Part shown: one piece after another, positions 10,496 to 22,499 of the stretch | How positions within the stretch are numbered: position 1 is the first letter of the stretch | Layout of the letters: each line of letters opens with the position of its first letter | Assembly: GCA_030068145.1 (NCBI GenBank) | Contig: JAPJBO010000256.1 | Location: 81,001-145,000 of the forward strand | DNA: 64,000 nt | DNA from: Diplonema papillatum | Taxonomy: Eukaryota; Euglenozoa; Diplonemea; Diplonemida; Diplonemidae | Direction: 5' to 3' | Position numbers and translations under genes: made by a program | Notes under the pieces: generated by a model | Databases searched by the model: none | What the model was told of the DNA's origin: nothing | The model's input: only the letters and a program-made list of their open reading frames with translations

Positions 10496-12266
10496 CGTTG
10501 CCGCCTGCGCGCGGATCTTCTCGTTACACCTTGCTTGTCCCTTTCCCCTAAACCTTTTGCAAGTTCCCGTGCTGCAAGGTTGCTGTCGTTTTCGTAGCAA
10601 TATTTCGCACGACTGGTTGGATAACAAGGCACCTTCGTGAGGCACTTGGCAAGAACCGGCGTGCAGCTACCTCTATCAACACAGCAGAGTTTTTCTGAAG
10701 CGCGAGGCTACCCATTCTAATGTCTATCCTTGAGCGGATGAGGCAAGTGAACAGCCTTGAGCTTCACTCGAGAAGCTTCAGGAACTGAGTTTTCTGTGTC
10801 TTCTGTTTCCTTTACGGGATGAGAAGCATCCTCCAGCTGTTCACCAACGGGCCACCACCACCACCACCACCACCTAGGCAGGCACGACCATTCGCACACT
10901 CTTGGTGCAAGTAGTTCTTCGTTGAAAAGGCTGGGGGTCGATTCGGAGAACATGACGAACAAGCCCAAGAGCAAGTATTCCGGGTCGAAGAGAAGGGAAG
11001 CGGTGAAAAAAAACTCCCCCCGAAGAGCAAGCTTCCACAAAGATAGATGGTTTATGGCAAGATGGGTCGGATGTCAATCTTCTCGTTCATATTTTCTCTC
11101 CGGTTCGGCAGCTGCTTCTGAGTGGCAGGTGGCCCAACTCACCACTAATTACTTCCGTTTGATACAGTGCGGCGGCGACGTCCGGGTAACAGATAATCAA
11201 ATCATCGTTCTTTATCACCGGCGCGTCGAAGGAGACTGCAGTAGAGACAGGGGGAAGATAGCTTAATGTTTAGGCAGAACAGCAGGGCACTGCCTATCAT
11301 GGGTGGGTGGGCTAAGGTCTCTGTTTTTCACCGCCGGAGGAGAGAGAGAAAAGGAAAAGAAGATTGAGTACAATGCTTTGGGCAAGAAAGCTATTTGAAA
11401 CGTCACGCGAGGCAAGTGCATGGGTGCTTGCTCAACTGGCTTTATGAGTAATCAGCAGCAGTGTTGGGAAGCGGATTTCACCATTTTTACTTTTGCATTT
11501 TTTGCTTCTATTCTGGAGAAGGATGGGAAATAGACCACGAGAGTGAAAAAGCTGTTTTGACTGCATCGGGTACAGTCTACCAAATGTCGAAGGGACCGAC
11601 GACGAACCCTTTTACAGATGGCGTGCACCCGGAGTTAAAACAAGAGAAGAAATACGTAGTTTTGTTTTACATGTTATATGTTTGTTAAGCATTGAGTTCT
11701 TTTAAGTACATGAACTACATGGATTAACATGCACTTAAGCAGCGGCTGCCAAAACTTGCCGTGACACCTATGATGTGAAAACGGAGCGAGTAGGCACGGG
11801 AAGTGCGCCTCGGTTCATAGAGCTTTAAGCGGAAGCGGTTCACACGACGCGACGCAATCCGGAACCCGGGTCTGCCCTCTTGTTTTGGCCCCAATTTTCC
11901 GAGTAGGTTCGAGAAAACTATTTCAACCCTCAAGTAGCTTTCTAGCCCCTGACGGCTGTCGTGACGTATAGTACTTCTGGACTCTTTCAAAATCTCGGAC
12001 CTTCGATTTCACCATCCAAAATGTCAACGGGGAGGCAGCGTGTTGGGCGGCGTTCCCGAGCAAAAAAAAAACGAGAGAGGGGCAGTAGGTGCTAGAAGAT
12101 TCGAGGTGGAGCAAAAACAAAGGTCGAACACCTTCAGGAGAAGAAGGAGTAGTGACAAACACGAGGAGGGCGGAGCTAGGTTGCGCTCCCGGGGCAGTGC
12201 TAGGACACAACTGGATTTGTATCGGAAGAAAAGCAGGGTATTAAACATGAATGAACAGCATGTGAT
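10496..12266. other. Intergenic, repeats only
   Basis: About 1.8 kb with no supported gene. It contains a (CCA)n run near 10849-10873, a block at 11268-11350 that resembles 58050-58130, and a 40-bp sequence at 11735-11774 that recurs exactly at 57651-57690. Open frames here show no recognisable domain. Confidence 0.5.
11735..11774. repeat. 40-bp exact dispersed repeat (copy at 57651-57690)
   Basis: A 40-bp stretch beginning TTAAGCAGCGGCTGCCAAAA is identical at 11735-11774 and 57651-57690, in the same orientation, with unrelated flanks. Perfect identity over 46 kb suggests a recent dispersed element or one under constraint. Confidence 0.9.
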
Positions 12267-13758
12267 CTAGTTGCCGCCGTAAGTACTTTCACCGCTGTAC
12301 CTGTTTTGTGAGGAAGTGGGTTGAAACTGAGTGTTGCAATATATTTAGAGTTAAAGTTCGCTTGAAATACCGGGGGTTTAGGGTCTCTGTGTGACCGTTG
12401 TTAAACGGGTTCAGAGCAAGAAAAGGCTATACATGGTTATGGGTTGTGTATTTGGTGCACGTTTTCGTTATTTAGAGTTAAAGTTCGCTTGAGATTCCGG
12501 GGGTTCAGGGTCTCCGTGTGACCGTTCATGAATGGGTTCTCGTAGAGCAAGAAAGGGCTTATGGTTACGGGTTGTTTATTTAGTCAGATAAGTCCACTTT
12601 TGGACTGCAAACTGGTCAGCGGAGTGTGAGATCCCCACGGTTGTTGTTGCGCAGAACAACGCGCCTGGGGAAAAACACCGGACGGCCCGGTGATAGGGAA
12701 ACTGCAAGAACGTGCTTGGAATGGGTATGCGCTCAACACCGCACTGGTCCCGTCTGCGCCGTGCTTCGGTCCTTTAAGCCACGGACACAGTGATAGGGGG
12801 AAGGGCATTGTGGCCGTCAGTGGTAAGGGAACAAGGATTCGGCGAAGCCTGATATCGTATGTGGCCAAACGCAGACACTGTTTCTTTGTAAATAGTGTGC
12901 GACAATGTTCAGTTCATTTCATGGCCATCGGCCATCGCCGCCTTTTTCCGGCTCTATGGCACGAACAAGCTACTCCCTGTCCGTAGCCCATCAACTGCCT
13001 TTCACAGGTTTATTTCCTCACATTTTAGCGTTTGCAAAGGAAGAACACCAAGAGAAAGAATTGGGCTGTCCATCAGAGGAAAAAAGCCGTTCAGAGGGTT
13101 TGGGATTTGGGGAGACACGCTTTTTTAGAGTTAAAATTTTTTGTGCGAGAAAATACAATGAGAGAGCAGGCCGGTTGTTTGGACAATAAACCCATCTCAC
13201 ACAAAGCTCGCTACGCTCGATTTTTGCCATCTCAGAATATAATATGGCAACCTCTCAGGGTAGACATTTTGCTTCAGAAGATTTTTGCTTCAGAATCAAA
13301 AACAGACTTGATGTAAAGGAAGCCGTCGTCGTCCCGCGAATCGTTGTAGAGCGTTTGGATTTGCGCGGCTGTATGAAGGTTGGGTTGTCTGAATTGTGTC
13401 GCTTCGAAACAATGGGGCAAGAGGAGTGCAAAATGATCGGTGTATGCTGAGACAGTTTAGAGTTGTAGTGAGCGAGAAAGACCATACCCGTGGGGGGGAG
13501 CATCCCGTTCACGAAGACGAACAAGGCCTTCTCGGGTTCCAACTTGATCCTCTTTCTGACGACGTAAATGAACTGTCCGACGTTGAGGTCCAGAGGGACG
13601 AGGTACTTCGTCTTGTCGATGTCTGGCACATTCGATTGCTGGTGCTTCTCGCAGATGACCGGAATTCGGTCGGGGTACTTCTGCGTGATGCGCTCAGACT
13701 CCTTCTTCCGCTCGTCGAAAGGTCGCCTCTTGAATTGGAAGTCGTTGGTCGGAGCCAT
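12267..13758 (-). CDS. ATG8: ATG8 ubiquitin-like autophagy protein, copy 1
   Basis: Three exons (13488-13758, 13308-13368, 12267-12300) join in phase into 121 residues, the usual ATG8 size. ATG8 is conjugated to phosphatidylethanolamine on autophagosomal membranes and, in plastid-bearing apicomplexans, on the apicoplast. Visible hallmarks are [48 protein letters not shown] and [16 protein letters not shown]. Donors are GTATGG and GTCTGT. The last exon supplies only 11 residues and the stop. The conserved glycine is followed by Asn (GGN end), so an ATG4-type protease would have to trim it. Intron 2 is about 1 kb, four times that of copy 2, because it holds a 127-bp tandem repeat and another dispersed element. 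Exon 3 was recognised because its sequence is shared with the second gene 2.4 kb away. Confidence 0.93.
12342..12585. repeat. 127-bp tandem repeat inside ATG8-1 intron 2
   Basis: Two diverged copies start at 12342 and 12469 with TATTTAGAGTTAAAGTTCGCTTGA, followed by a CCGGGGGTT.AGGGTCTC.GTGTGACCG block. Related pieces occur near 5575, 13127, 15608, 33952, 38450 and 57284, so this is a dispersed family. A further dispersed unit (12699-12795) lies in the same intron. Confidence 0.85.
12699..12795. repeat. Dispersed repeat shared with 60508-60605
   Basis: The segment starting GCAAGAACGTGCTTGGAATG is shared, with small indels, by 12705-12792 and 60510-60603, same orientation. The first copy sits in ATG8-1 intron 2, the second between the RING-2 and oxygenase genes. 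No coding potential is conserved. Confidence 0.85.
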
Positions 13759-14655
13759 TGTGTTTTCGGTGGTAGGAAAGTAGGCGCTTCCTATGTAGGG
13801 GGGGCTTGTCCTCGAACGGAATAATTGGTGCAGAGCAACAACACATTAAAGCTGCGCGGACAACGCGGCAAGGTCTGCCTGCTAGCACGAGTCCCAGGAG
13901 TTTTCCACTCTGAAACACTCTTTGATGCAACGGAATCTCGCTTGAAGAGAAAAGCATCGCAGACGAGACGACGCTCGGCCCAGTGAGTGGACGACGCCCA
14001 TCACCCATTCGTGTGCCAGTAACCTACTTGCCTAGCTATTCTGGCGCAAGAGCACGTTTTGCCTCCTGCATCGTTGACACGCAACTACGTTGGTCGGATC
14101 TGTTCGCCAGCACGCAGGTGGCCCAAAGATATCTCAAGAAAAACCTCATTCAGGGGTTCCCCGCCCGTTCCAAGCAAAACAACATGGCACACCGGCGTGA
14201 ATTTGTTGGAGGAACGTTTCACACTGCAGGCGAAACAGCCAATGATTTCGTTCGCAGACATAATGACAAGAATAGAAGACCGGCAAAACCACATACGGTG
14301 ATAGCCTGTGCAGGTTTCTTGGACTCGATCCTTGCGTCCGACGTTCCAATTCTAGCCTCACGTCACAAACAATTAGGATCCAACAAACGTAAAGAAAACC
14401 ACAAATCGGGAAAAGGCGGAGCGAACTGAGAGGAAAATATCGGTGCTAGAGAAGCGGGGGTAAAATAAAGACAACCAGGGAAAAAAGGTCGGACATCGTT
14501 AGGAAATAGGGATGCCAAAAGAGGGACGAAGCATGGAGAACAGGTCACTCAAGGAAATTACTGAAAGAGCAAGGATAGATTGCGCTCATCAAGGTAAACG
14601 TGAGAATGGTGCAAAAAAAGATATGCTATGTAACACAAAGAGGGTCGAAGCCGTT
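13759..14655. other. Spacer between the two ATG8 genes
   Basis: About 900 bp between the tandem ATG8 copies. A 148-codon plus-strand open frame crosses it (13983-14429), but it begins with GTG and shows no recognisable domain. The promoter of ATG8-1 must lie at its left end. Confidence 0.5.
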
Positions 14656-15376
14656 CTAGTTTCCATAAGTACTTTCACCGCTGTACCTGTTGGGTGTGTG
14701 ATGTTGATTGACAACTGCCAACTGCAACACGAGACAAAAGTCGGACGACCTCCGCGGCATAGCACCTCCGACTCCATCCCGTATCGTGGTAGCCTGGGCC
14801 ACGCGAAGTCGCGAAGAAAAGTGAGACGGAGGCATCACTTCACCCTGTCTTTGAATGCATGATCTCGAATGCTTCGTGACACCGACTGTGCAAATGAATG
14901 CGCGCCACAAGTTAAAATAAAGACAGACTTGATGTAGAGGAAGCCGTCGTCATCCCGCGAATCGTTGTAGAGCGTTTGGATCTGCGCGGCTGTATGAGGA
15001 AGTGAGCGATCGTCGTGCAAGTCAATCAAACGAAAGGCTGAGGCTCCGGCGGCAATGACAACGAGTGTCTTTCGCGAAAGTAACAAAACTGAAGACCCGG
15101 CATACCTGTGGGGGGAAGCATCCCGTTCACGAAGACGAACAGAGCCTTCTCAGGCTCCAACTTGATTCTCTTTCTGACGACGTAAATGAACTGTCCGACG
15201 TTGAGGTCCATCGGAACAAGGTACTTCGTCTTGTCGATGTCTGGCACATTCGACTGCTGGTGCTTCTCGCAGATGACCGGAATTCGGTCGGGGTACTTCT
15301 GCGTGATGCGCTCAGACTCTTTTTTCCTCTCCTCGAACGGTTTCTTCTTGAACTGGAAGTCGTTGGTCGGACCCAT
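14656..15376 (-). CDS. ATG8: ATG8 ubiquitin-like autophagy protein, copy 2
   Basis: Three exons (15106-15376, 14929-14989, 14656-14686) give 120 residues. Exons 1 and 2 have exactly the same lengths and phases as in copy 1. The start was placed at [19 protein letters not shown] because the ATG8 fold begins there; the frame is open further upstream but with unrelated sequence. The two proteins differ at only a few sites near the N-terminus (A/G at 2, RR/KK, D/E), at PLD/PMD, and at the end: this copy finishes STYGN and copy 1 STYGGN. Introns are 116 and 242 bp with donors GTATGC and GTCTGT. The tandem head-to-tail arrangement on one strand shows a local whole-gene duplication. Both copies look intact. 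Confidence 0.93.
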
Positions 15377-17677
15377 CTTTGGTTTGTCTTGGGACTGAGC
15401 TTTTCTTCTTGTGTCTCGCTGTTCCTCCCTTTTCTTTGCGTGTTTGCTTAGCTGCACGTTCTTGTTGTGAAAATTGAAACTGCCGAGGTTTAAATGTCTC
15501 TCAACAACGCTCGAGAACGGCTGATGTAGTGAAGATAGCGGGTTTCGCGCTTGTTCCACAACTCACCGCCAGTAACAGGACATTGCCAGTCTTCCGTCGC
15601 TTGTGTGGGTAGTAAAAGTTCGCTCAAAACTCCGGATACTTGTTTCGAGCGGTAGCTGCGGGGTTTATCTTCGAGCGACTCTCGCGCAGAACGCAGATGT
15701 TGAGAACCAGCTGTTTCACAAAGAAAGATCGAAACTCGAGTTGGCATTTCGTGCTTCCGGTTGCGGAAGTCGCATTCTTGCTTGATTGATGCAACGACAG
15801 CGCAAAGGGAGGTGCGAAGGAGAAAACAGGAGAACTGGTTGATGACTTTCTTTTCTCGTGTGCGAATTTCGTTGGCATTTCTCACTTCATTCCATTTCCG
15901 TCTTTGCCGGGAGCGCAGGGAGGGCGTTCGCTCTCCAGGCTGTTTTGCCGCGAGCGGGTTCACGAACCCGTTCGTGTGTGTCGTGTCGGGAACGCCACTC
16001 GAGAACCCGGGAGCGCCTCAGCAAAAACTTAATGTGGTCCGTTCCGGACGGAAGAAAATGGAGCTGTCGGAGGGAAGGAAGGCTTCTCGTGAGGTCACGG
16101 GTCCCACCTAAAAGCCGTATTAAGGTCCATCCCTATCTCCTGGAACTGCACCGAATTGCCTGCCGCTGTTCATTGTAGCGAATCGAGGTCGTCATAGAAT
16201 TGCCTGGAGCTGCATTCTTCTGTCTATCACAGTCTATCAGGAGGAGATGGACCGGCTTACGTATGCCCCTGAAATGGAAACCCCGGGAACCGGGCAAACA
16301 CGAATCCGCTTGTTTAGTCTGAAGGTGGAGTGGAGGCGCAAAGTGCAGGGACACAGGCTTGGTTCTGACCTGTTCGACACACGTGTTTGCCCCCCCATCA
16401 GTAAATGGTAAGAAAGGTTTGCACGAACTCTTCCCTGAGCAAACGCCAGAGCATGCGACCCTGGTTGCTTTGGCCGCGGGCCGATCTCTTCTACCTGCAT
16501 TGCGCGGGGCAAACCCAAGAATTAGACAACAAGTCCATGTCATACAATGCAAGTGTGCAAAGCCTGCAAGAATACACCAGAAGATGTGGCCTCAACGTCG
16601 TCAGCAGCCGGTGTAATAGCATCGGCATCGTATTCGTGACTGGAGCATCAACTGTGTTGCTTGAATTTTCGATCAGCTTCTCGTACTCTAGCTGCTCGAA
16701 TCTACGTACATACATAGACAAGGTCTCCGGTGTCATTTCTTGTCTTCTTTGCCCAGCGAGCTTTTGTTTACGACCTTGTTCCGGTACAAGAAAAGTGGAA
16801 ATGAAAGGTGGGAGGGTGATTCCTTTGAAAAAGAAACACCAGGAAACGTTTGGAAACGGTATTGATTGCCGTCGCTACTTTCGGACGTGGTGTAGGAGTG
16901 ATACCAAGAGTGCCCTTCCGTACTTGAATTGCGTCCGGTGCCCCCATCCGTATGAACTGGGAGAACACCGTGATTCTTTCAAAAACTTCCTTATGTTTTC
17001 TTTACAGTAACATTCGCCTCGACAGGTGCCGGTGACGGCAGTTCTTTTGTGTTTCCGACGACCCCGTATGGGCGTACAGATTGGTGTCTTTCGACTTTTT
17101 CGTTTTTGAATGTCTCTTTTTTTCGCCACAATGAGAGATGCTTTCGCATGTGAGGGAGTGCCTTTTCGAGTGTGAGTTCGAAGTTTAAACTCCGGGTATT
17201 TGTAGTGGCAGGGTGACTATCGTGCGGCAAGCAGAGTGTCAGCAAGTGCCTTTGTAGCTGACCGTTTCTGGGTTCGACAAAAATCCACGGACCTCTGTAC
17301 ATTTGGTGTCGTTGTAGTTGTCAATCAGGGTTCTTGGCTGGATATACCCGACACTTCTCCGCTCCTTCAGCTATGTTTGGAAGGCATCCACAAGACGCCC
17401 TATACGAAGAAAGTGCAGCTTTCCAGGAAAGTTAACCCTGCGTTTCCAGGGTCAACCCTTCCTTCAAAAAGAGACGACTGCATCATCCGGGGTCTGTGGA
17501 CATGGTCAACAGGATCGTCAATGTGTCGCCACTTCATCTCAGCATCCGGGTCGCGGAATGTTCGCGCATTCCCTTTCGGCATCCTGCACGTCCGAAGACA
17601 CGCTGGCGAAGAGCGTGGATGTGTTAGCAACTTCGAAAGCTAGACCGTGTTCATGTTTTTGGGCACGCTATTGATGG
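15377..17677. other. Intergenic, no supported gene
   Basis: About 2.3 kb upstream of ATG8-2. It carries a variant of the GTTAAAGTTCGCT repeat near 15608 and a segment at 17044-17115 (GTTTCCGACGACCCCGTATG) that recurs at 60226-60290. A short minus-strand frame at 16491-16736 (MTPETLSMYVRRFEQLEYEK) is regular enough to be noted, but it lacks any recognisable domain or splice support. Confidence 0.45.
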
Positions 17678-20600
17678 CTACGTTTGTGTTCCTGTCCTCC
17701 CGGGAGGATCACGGCTCGCCATGTGTTTGCGGCGTCGGTAAAGCACCATGGGATCCTCGTCATCATCGCTGATAACATGGCCGCCGATGTAATCCGAAGG
17801 GAAAGCTGCAGCGGCAAAGACGCCGGGCCCAGGGCCGGAACCAGCGCCAGGGGTCAAAGGAGGCGACGCGCCAGGCGATAGCTGCTGTTTGCGGACCACG
17901 CGCCCGCCGTTTCTCCCGGCCCGCCCCGCGGCCGGCTGCACCGGCACAGTGCGCGCCAGCGCCTCCGCTTCGCCTTCGTCGATCCCGTCGCCCGCAACCC
18001 ACGCAGCCGCAGGGCGCCGCGCGCTCTTCCCGGCGTTGGGCGTCAGCTTCGGGCCCGGCTTCATCCCCTGCGCAACCACCGTCTCCGGTCGCTTTTCGTC
18101 CGCGAATACGAGTGGGGCGTTCGTGGCTGCTGTCATGGATGCACTGCCCTTCTTTTGAGGTTGTTCTGTCCGGGAGCGGCCCGTGGAAACTAGCCTTCGG
18201 TTGAAGACCTTTGCGACGACCGGCACCGCGGCGTTGGCTCCGGTGGATATCCCCCACGCCGGCTTCGCGGCGGGAGGCGAACGGCCGCGTGGAGGATGGT
18301 CAGGCACGTCTTGCTGCCGCCCCGCCGGACTACCCCGCGGATTGTCGAAGGCTGACGGGGGAGCAGACCGCGCCTGCACCCGCATGCGGCCGTCTTTCCC
18401 GCTGTCTAGCCGCTGCGGGTGTCGGTGCCACCGGGCGTCTGCCACCTCGGGTGACCTGCGAAGGATGCGAGGCCGGCCGTGCGTGAGCTTGGCGGAAGCC
18501 GGCGGATCCGCTTGGCGGTGCTCTTTCTTGCGAGCGGCGTGCAGGAGGGCCGCCACCTTTTCGGTGAGTTCTCTGTTGTCGCGGAGGAGCGCTTCGTTCG
18601 CGGCGCGAAGGTCGCCTGCCTCCTTCGCGAGGCGGGCGTTGGCGGCCGAAGCTTCGCTGCGCCCGGCCTCCGCTCGCGCGCACTGCTTCGCACAGAGTTG
18701 GAGGTTGCGGTAGATGCCGTCGGCCAGCTTTTTTTGGAGGGTCGCGTGCCTCGCAACGCCTCGGGTCTCCTGCAAGCTTTCAAACAACCCCATGCTCTTC
18801 TTATTCGCATTCGCTAGCAGGCGCTCCAGTTGCCGGATTCTGCGTTGCCGGATCTGCTGACGATCCTGCTCGACCCCATCATTGACTGTGTGAAGAAAGT
18901 CGACATTAAGGACTAGTTGCGTGCACAGCGAAGTTGAGATCCAGAAGAAGAAGAAGAAGAAGAAGAAGAAGAAGAAGAAGAAAGAAAAAGAAAAAGGCTC
19001 CAGAACGTGACGGTCAACCACAGCTTGCAAAGCTTGAGTCGGAGGCAGCACAGTGCCACAACCCCGTCCGTTCTGCCCTGTGGCTGACCGTCTCGACGAG
19101 CTTGCGTTCACCGCAAGCGCCAAGCCCCAAGGTGCGTCAAGCCTTGATGCTTTCGTTTGGGAAATCGGTAGCCACTTGACCCGTAGGCCCGTGGCTCTGC
19201 AGTACCGCCGAACACGTGAAGCTTGGCTCCCGTGTAGCAGGCTTTCCCTGGTACCTCCATGGAGATCCAGAAGGACAAAATGAAAAGTAAAAACGGGTGT
19301 GACAATGGAAGATTGACAATTGAAGGAGGCCTGCACACCTTCGCTGTCGACGGACTGAAGGCACTTCACGAAGGCTGCGGTGGACGATGCGATGTCGCGG
19401 AACTCGGCGTGCATGTCGTTAATGTCTTTCTCGTACATCTCGCACACCTGTTCGACGGTTGGTCCCTCTGCCGGCTTTTGCGGAGAAGGCGACTCTCGGC
19501 GACGCACGACGCAGCGTCTTTCGTCCGCAGAAAGCCCAACCACCCCTCCACCCGTCTCGGCAACATTGGAGCGGGGAAGGGGAGATGCCACGGGAGGAGA
19601 CGTAGCGGCCGGAGGTGTCGATCTTCCAGCGGCCTCGTTGCTCCTGCTGGAACGCGGGACGACAATCACGTTCTTCAGGACAATGACCTTCTTCCTGCGG
19701 TATTGCTTGCCGTCCGTCGGCTCCGATGAGAGTGCGGAAGGGACATCCGCCGGGCTGGTGACCAAGTGCGTCTCGATGGCCACGCCGCCTAGCGTCATTG
19801 TTCCGTCGCTGGAGGGCTCTCTGCGGCGCACGCGCAGCTTTCTTCCGCGCACCTTCACAGTTTCCCCTTCAGTGTCACGCCCTTCGCTGACGGGGCGCCG
19901 CGTCGGCGTGTTTTCGAAGCTTGCGCTGGGGTATTCTGCCCCGGTGCTAGGTGATGCATGTGCGTGCTCCAGAGTTGCGGCTTGCCTCGTTCTTGAACTC
20001 GATCTCGTGGTGCGCGTGGCCGGCGTAGCGGTATCAGAGTGTGTGTAGGTGGTCTCTTCTCCGCACCAGGGTGAAGACGCGCCGCTGTTTACTTGCGGCT
20101 GCGGCGTTTCGGAGTGGCTCTCTTCGATGTCTCTGCGCAAGGAACGCCTCGGGTTTCTTTGCGGGTGAGGATCCGAGCCATCACCGGGTGTGCAGATGGA
20201 GTCCTTTGTGCCATCGCCGGACGGCAGGAAGCCACCGCCAGTACTCGGGTTTTCGCTGAGATACGTGCTGCTGCCTGTGACGCGGGGAGATTGAGTGTGC
20301 GGGTGGCCTCGGGATGGTGTGTATTCACTTGGATGGTCCCGGCCAACGCTTTGCTCGACGCTGCCATCCGCGTCGTCGGTACGAGTGAGTGCTGCTGGGG
20401 ACCGCCGCGTGGCGCTGTGCGTGTGTCGCGGTTTGTGTACGGATTCCGGCGATGCCGAGGGGAGTGCGTCGATTTCACGTTCGAGCCACCGCCTGGGTGT
20501 TCGGTGCGGGGGGACGTCGCCGTGCGAGTCGCTTGGGTTCGGATCCGAAAACGCGTCATCTTCCGCGTTGCGGAAGCCGGTATTGTGCTGAGCGCGGGCC

Positions 20601-21703
20601 TGGCTCACAGCAGAACTGCGCGAGAGCCGAGGGAGCACGTTGAAGCACCCGGCATTGCGGCCGTTGCGCTGTGTTTCCTCTTCCTCGCGGCGCAGGTGGG
20701 ATAAGACCTTCCCAGGCGTCAAGAGCGACGGCGACTGCTCGATGGTGCACTCCATCGTGTGTTCTGATTGCGCTCGAGATGCTGTCACCGTGCGAGTCTC
20801 TTCTATCGATGCGTCTTCTTCGGTTCTCTGGGTGTCGGTCCTCGACCTTGATGGCGATTCTTCCTCAGCGATCCTCCGAGGCTCGGGTCTTGGCGGTAAC
20901 TCGGCGAATCCCAACTGCGTGTGTGGCTCGCGTATATATGCTCTCTTCCCGGTTGGCTGATAGCCGTCTCGATGACGCCTCTGACCGGGGCTCGGCTCTG
21001 TTGGAGTGCCTGAGACATTGGATGATGTGTCACGCTCAGGCGTGGATTCATCGTGTGCACCATCCTTATCACCATCAACGTATTCCTCAGGGGATCTCGA
21101 ATAAGACTCTTCCGAATACTGGTGGAGTGCCCTTCGTGGTGTAGGGTGGAAAGACGTGTCTGTTGTCTCGCCTGCAGGGCTCGGCTGACTTGGAGAGCTG
21201 CGCTTCTGGTATCGGTCCCAACTGGTACCTTTTCGATCGACATTGGGCGTGTGTTCGCTCGGTGGATCGTCGCGGGCCCGGGCTTCAGGTTGCGTGGGAG
21301 GGCATGAATAATCGCCTTCGCTGCCGTATGTCGTTGAACGACTGCCCGCTAAACGGTTGCCTCGTCCATTTGCGGCGTGGTGGCTGCTCCGTTCCGTCGA
21401 ATCCGTCGAAGCGTCGTCGTCGTGCGCCTCTCTTTTACTGGTGCGGCGCACGGGACGTTCCAACTCGCTGGAACTATCATCCTTCACATCGGCACGCATG
21501 CCCACACATACATCCACGTCGCCTCGCCCCCCTTCGACCACCACCTGTAATGAACAGCATCAACCGAAGGCCAACTGACGGCCAACCAGACATGGGTCGA
21601 TCTACTCTGAGGTCTGTACCTTACGCGTGACATCCTTTCTTGCGGGGACGCGCCAGTACTGCTGCTGGGTTGAGCCCCGTCTACAACCGTACTGGTTCTG
21701 CAT
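17678..21703 (-). CDS. Large disordered Ser/Arg/Pro-rich coiled-coil protein
   Basis: The main exons are 19339-21544 and 17678-18885, joined in phase 1 (donor GTGTGC, acceptor CACACAG). A likely first exon at 21620-21703 (MQNQYGCRRGSTQQQYWRVP) joins in phase 0 over a 75-bp intron. If that exon is wrong, translation would start at the ATG at 21497-21499. The product is about 1165 residues. The N-terminal two thirds is disordered, with degenerate repeats around PRR[AWS]L..[ED]I[ED]E (TPRRALHQYSEES, TPRRWLEREIDALP, NPRRSLRRDIEESH). Then comes a helical region with heptad character (YEKDINDMHAEFRDIAS, RIRQLERLLANANKKS, ALLRDNRELTEKVAALLHA) and a basic Pro-rich tail ending in an acidic patch. No catalytic domain is visible. 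This design suits a cytoskeletal or centrosomal scaffold, which is only a guess. The 453-bp intron is a multiple of three without stops. Confidence 0.75.
18943..19257 (-). repeat. CTT-tailed dispersed repeat inside an intron
   Basis: Read on the minus strand, this unit runs from GGTACCAGGGAAAGCCTGCT to a (CTT)n tract. A close copy in plus orientation occupies 27301-27592 and also ends in a pyrimidine tail; a fragment lies at 55898-55935. Here it fills most of the 453-bp intron of the coiled-coil gene and happens to be open in the reading frame of the flanking exons. Confidence 0.9.
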
Positions 21704-22499
21704 TGTGGCAAACAGTCACGAGAATGTGCGTGCCTGCTACCGCAAACTTGGATTAGACGGATGCAAACGTGCCACGCGTCGAGAATAAGCCCATTGCAGG
21801 TTCTGGAGCGTGAAAAAAAAGACCGGAAGGTTGTACGATGCCGCTGTTGGTAACAGCCGCTACATCAGTCACGTACTACCGATGATCAGTGTTGGGCAAC
21901 AGCTTTGCGCCCTGTCTGCACTTGTCAACCTGCTTCGTGTCACTGTTTTTCATCAACCTCCTTCGGTCTCTGCACTCCCGGTGTCTTCTTCCCAGAGGCT
22001 GTTCTTGTTTCCAGAGCCTGTATCAGAAGCCCCGGGGACGAGCTGACGATGAGCGTTGATGGTCAGTTTGACAAGACTGTCACTGGATTACTGTCGCGGG
22101 AGTCGAACAACAAGCAAGAATGAGAGTATGATTTCAATTTTTTTTGGTCTTTTCTTCGCACGTCTTTCTCGAGCGGATCGCGAATCACTGGAAGCAGCAC
22201 ACGGAAGGCTAAGCGGGAGGAGAGCTAGTCGGGGCTGTTTTGACGTATTTCACGTGTCTGAAAACCCGTAGATAGCTTCTGTAGGTACTCTGTGAACAGT
22301 CCCTAGTGGTTGTGTTGGCGGCAGGCGCTGGTTGGCATTGACAGTGCTACGAGTATCAACAAAGACAACCAAATAAACCCCAGATGATAAGTCTTGAACT
22401 AGAGCGAAGCCTTGGAATAGAGAGAATCGAACTGGACGGTTGGTCTCCCCCAGATCGCGTCCGACTTGCACGTCATGTCGCTCGCTGACTGGGATGGTA
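21704..22499. other. Intergenic, nothing recognisable
   Basis: About 800 bp between the coiled-coil gene and the DENN gene. No repeat family, RNA gene or coding exon could be supported. Confidence 0.5.

Noticed and set aside
13983-14429. 148-codon plus-strand frame between the ATG8 genes
   Set aside because: Starts with GTG, no domain, and would be the only gene of the region on the plus strand.
14835-14928. Read-through C-terminus of ATG8-2 without a third exon
   Set aside because: The two ATG8 copies diverge right after a GTCTGT donor, and an exon encoding YSGESTYG follows in phase.
16405-17010. 201-codon plus-strand frame
   Set aside because: Cys-rich by chance spacing; no zinc-binding or other pattern holds.
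17684-21630. Many plus-strand open frames of 80-220 codons
   Set aside because: They mirror the GC-rich minus-strand coiled-coil gene and have no independent domain or splice signal.
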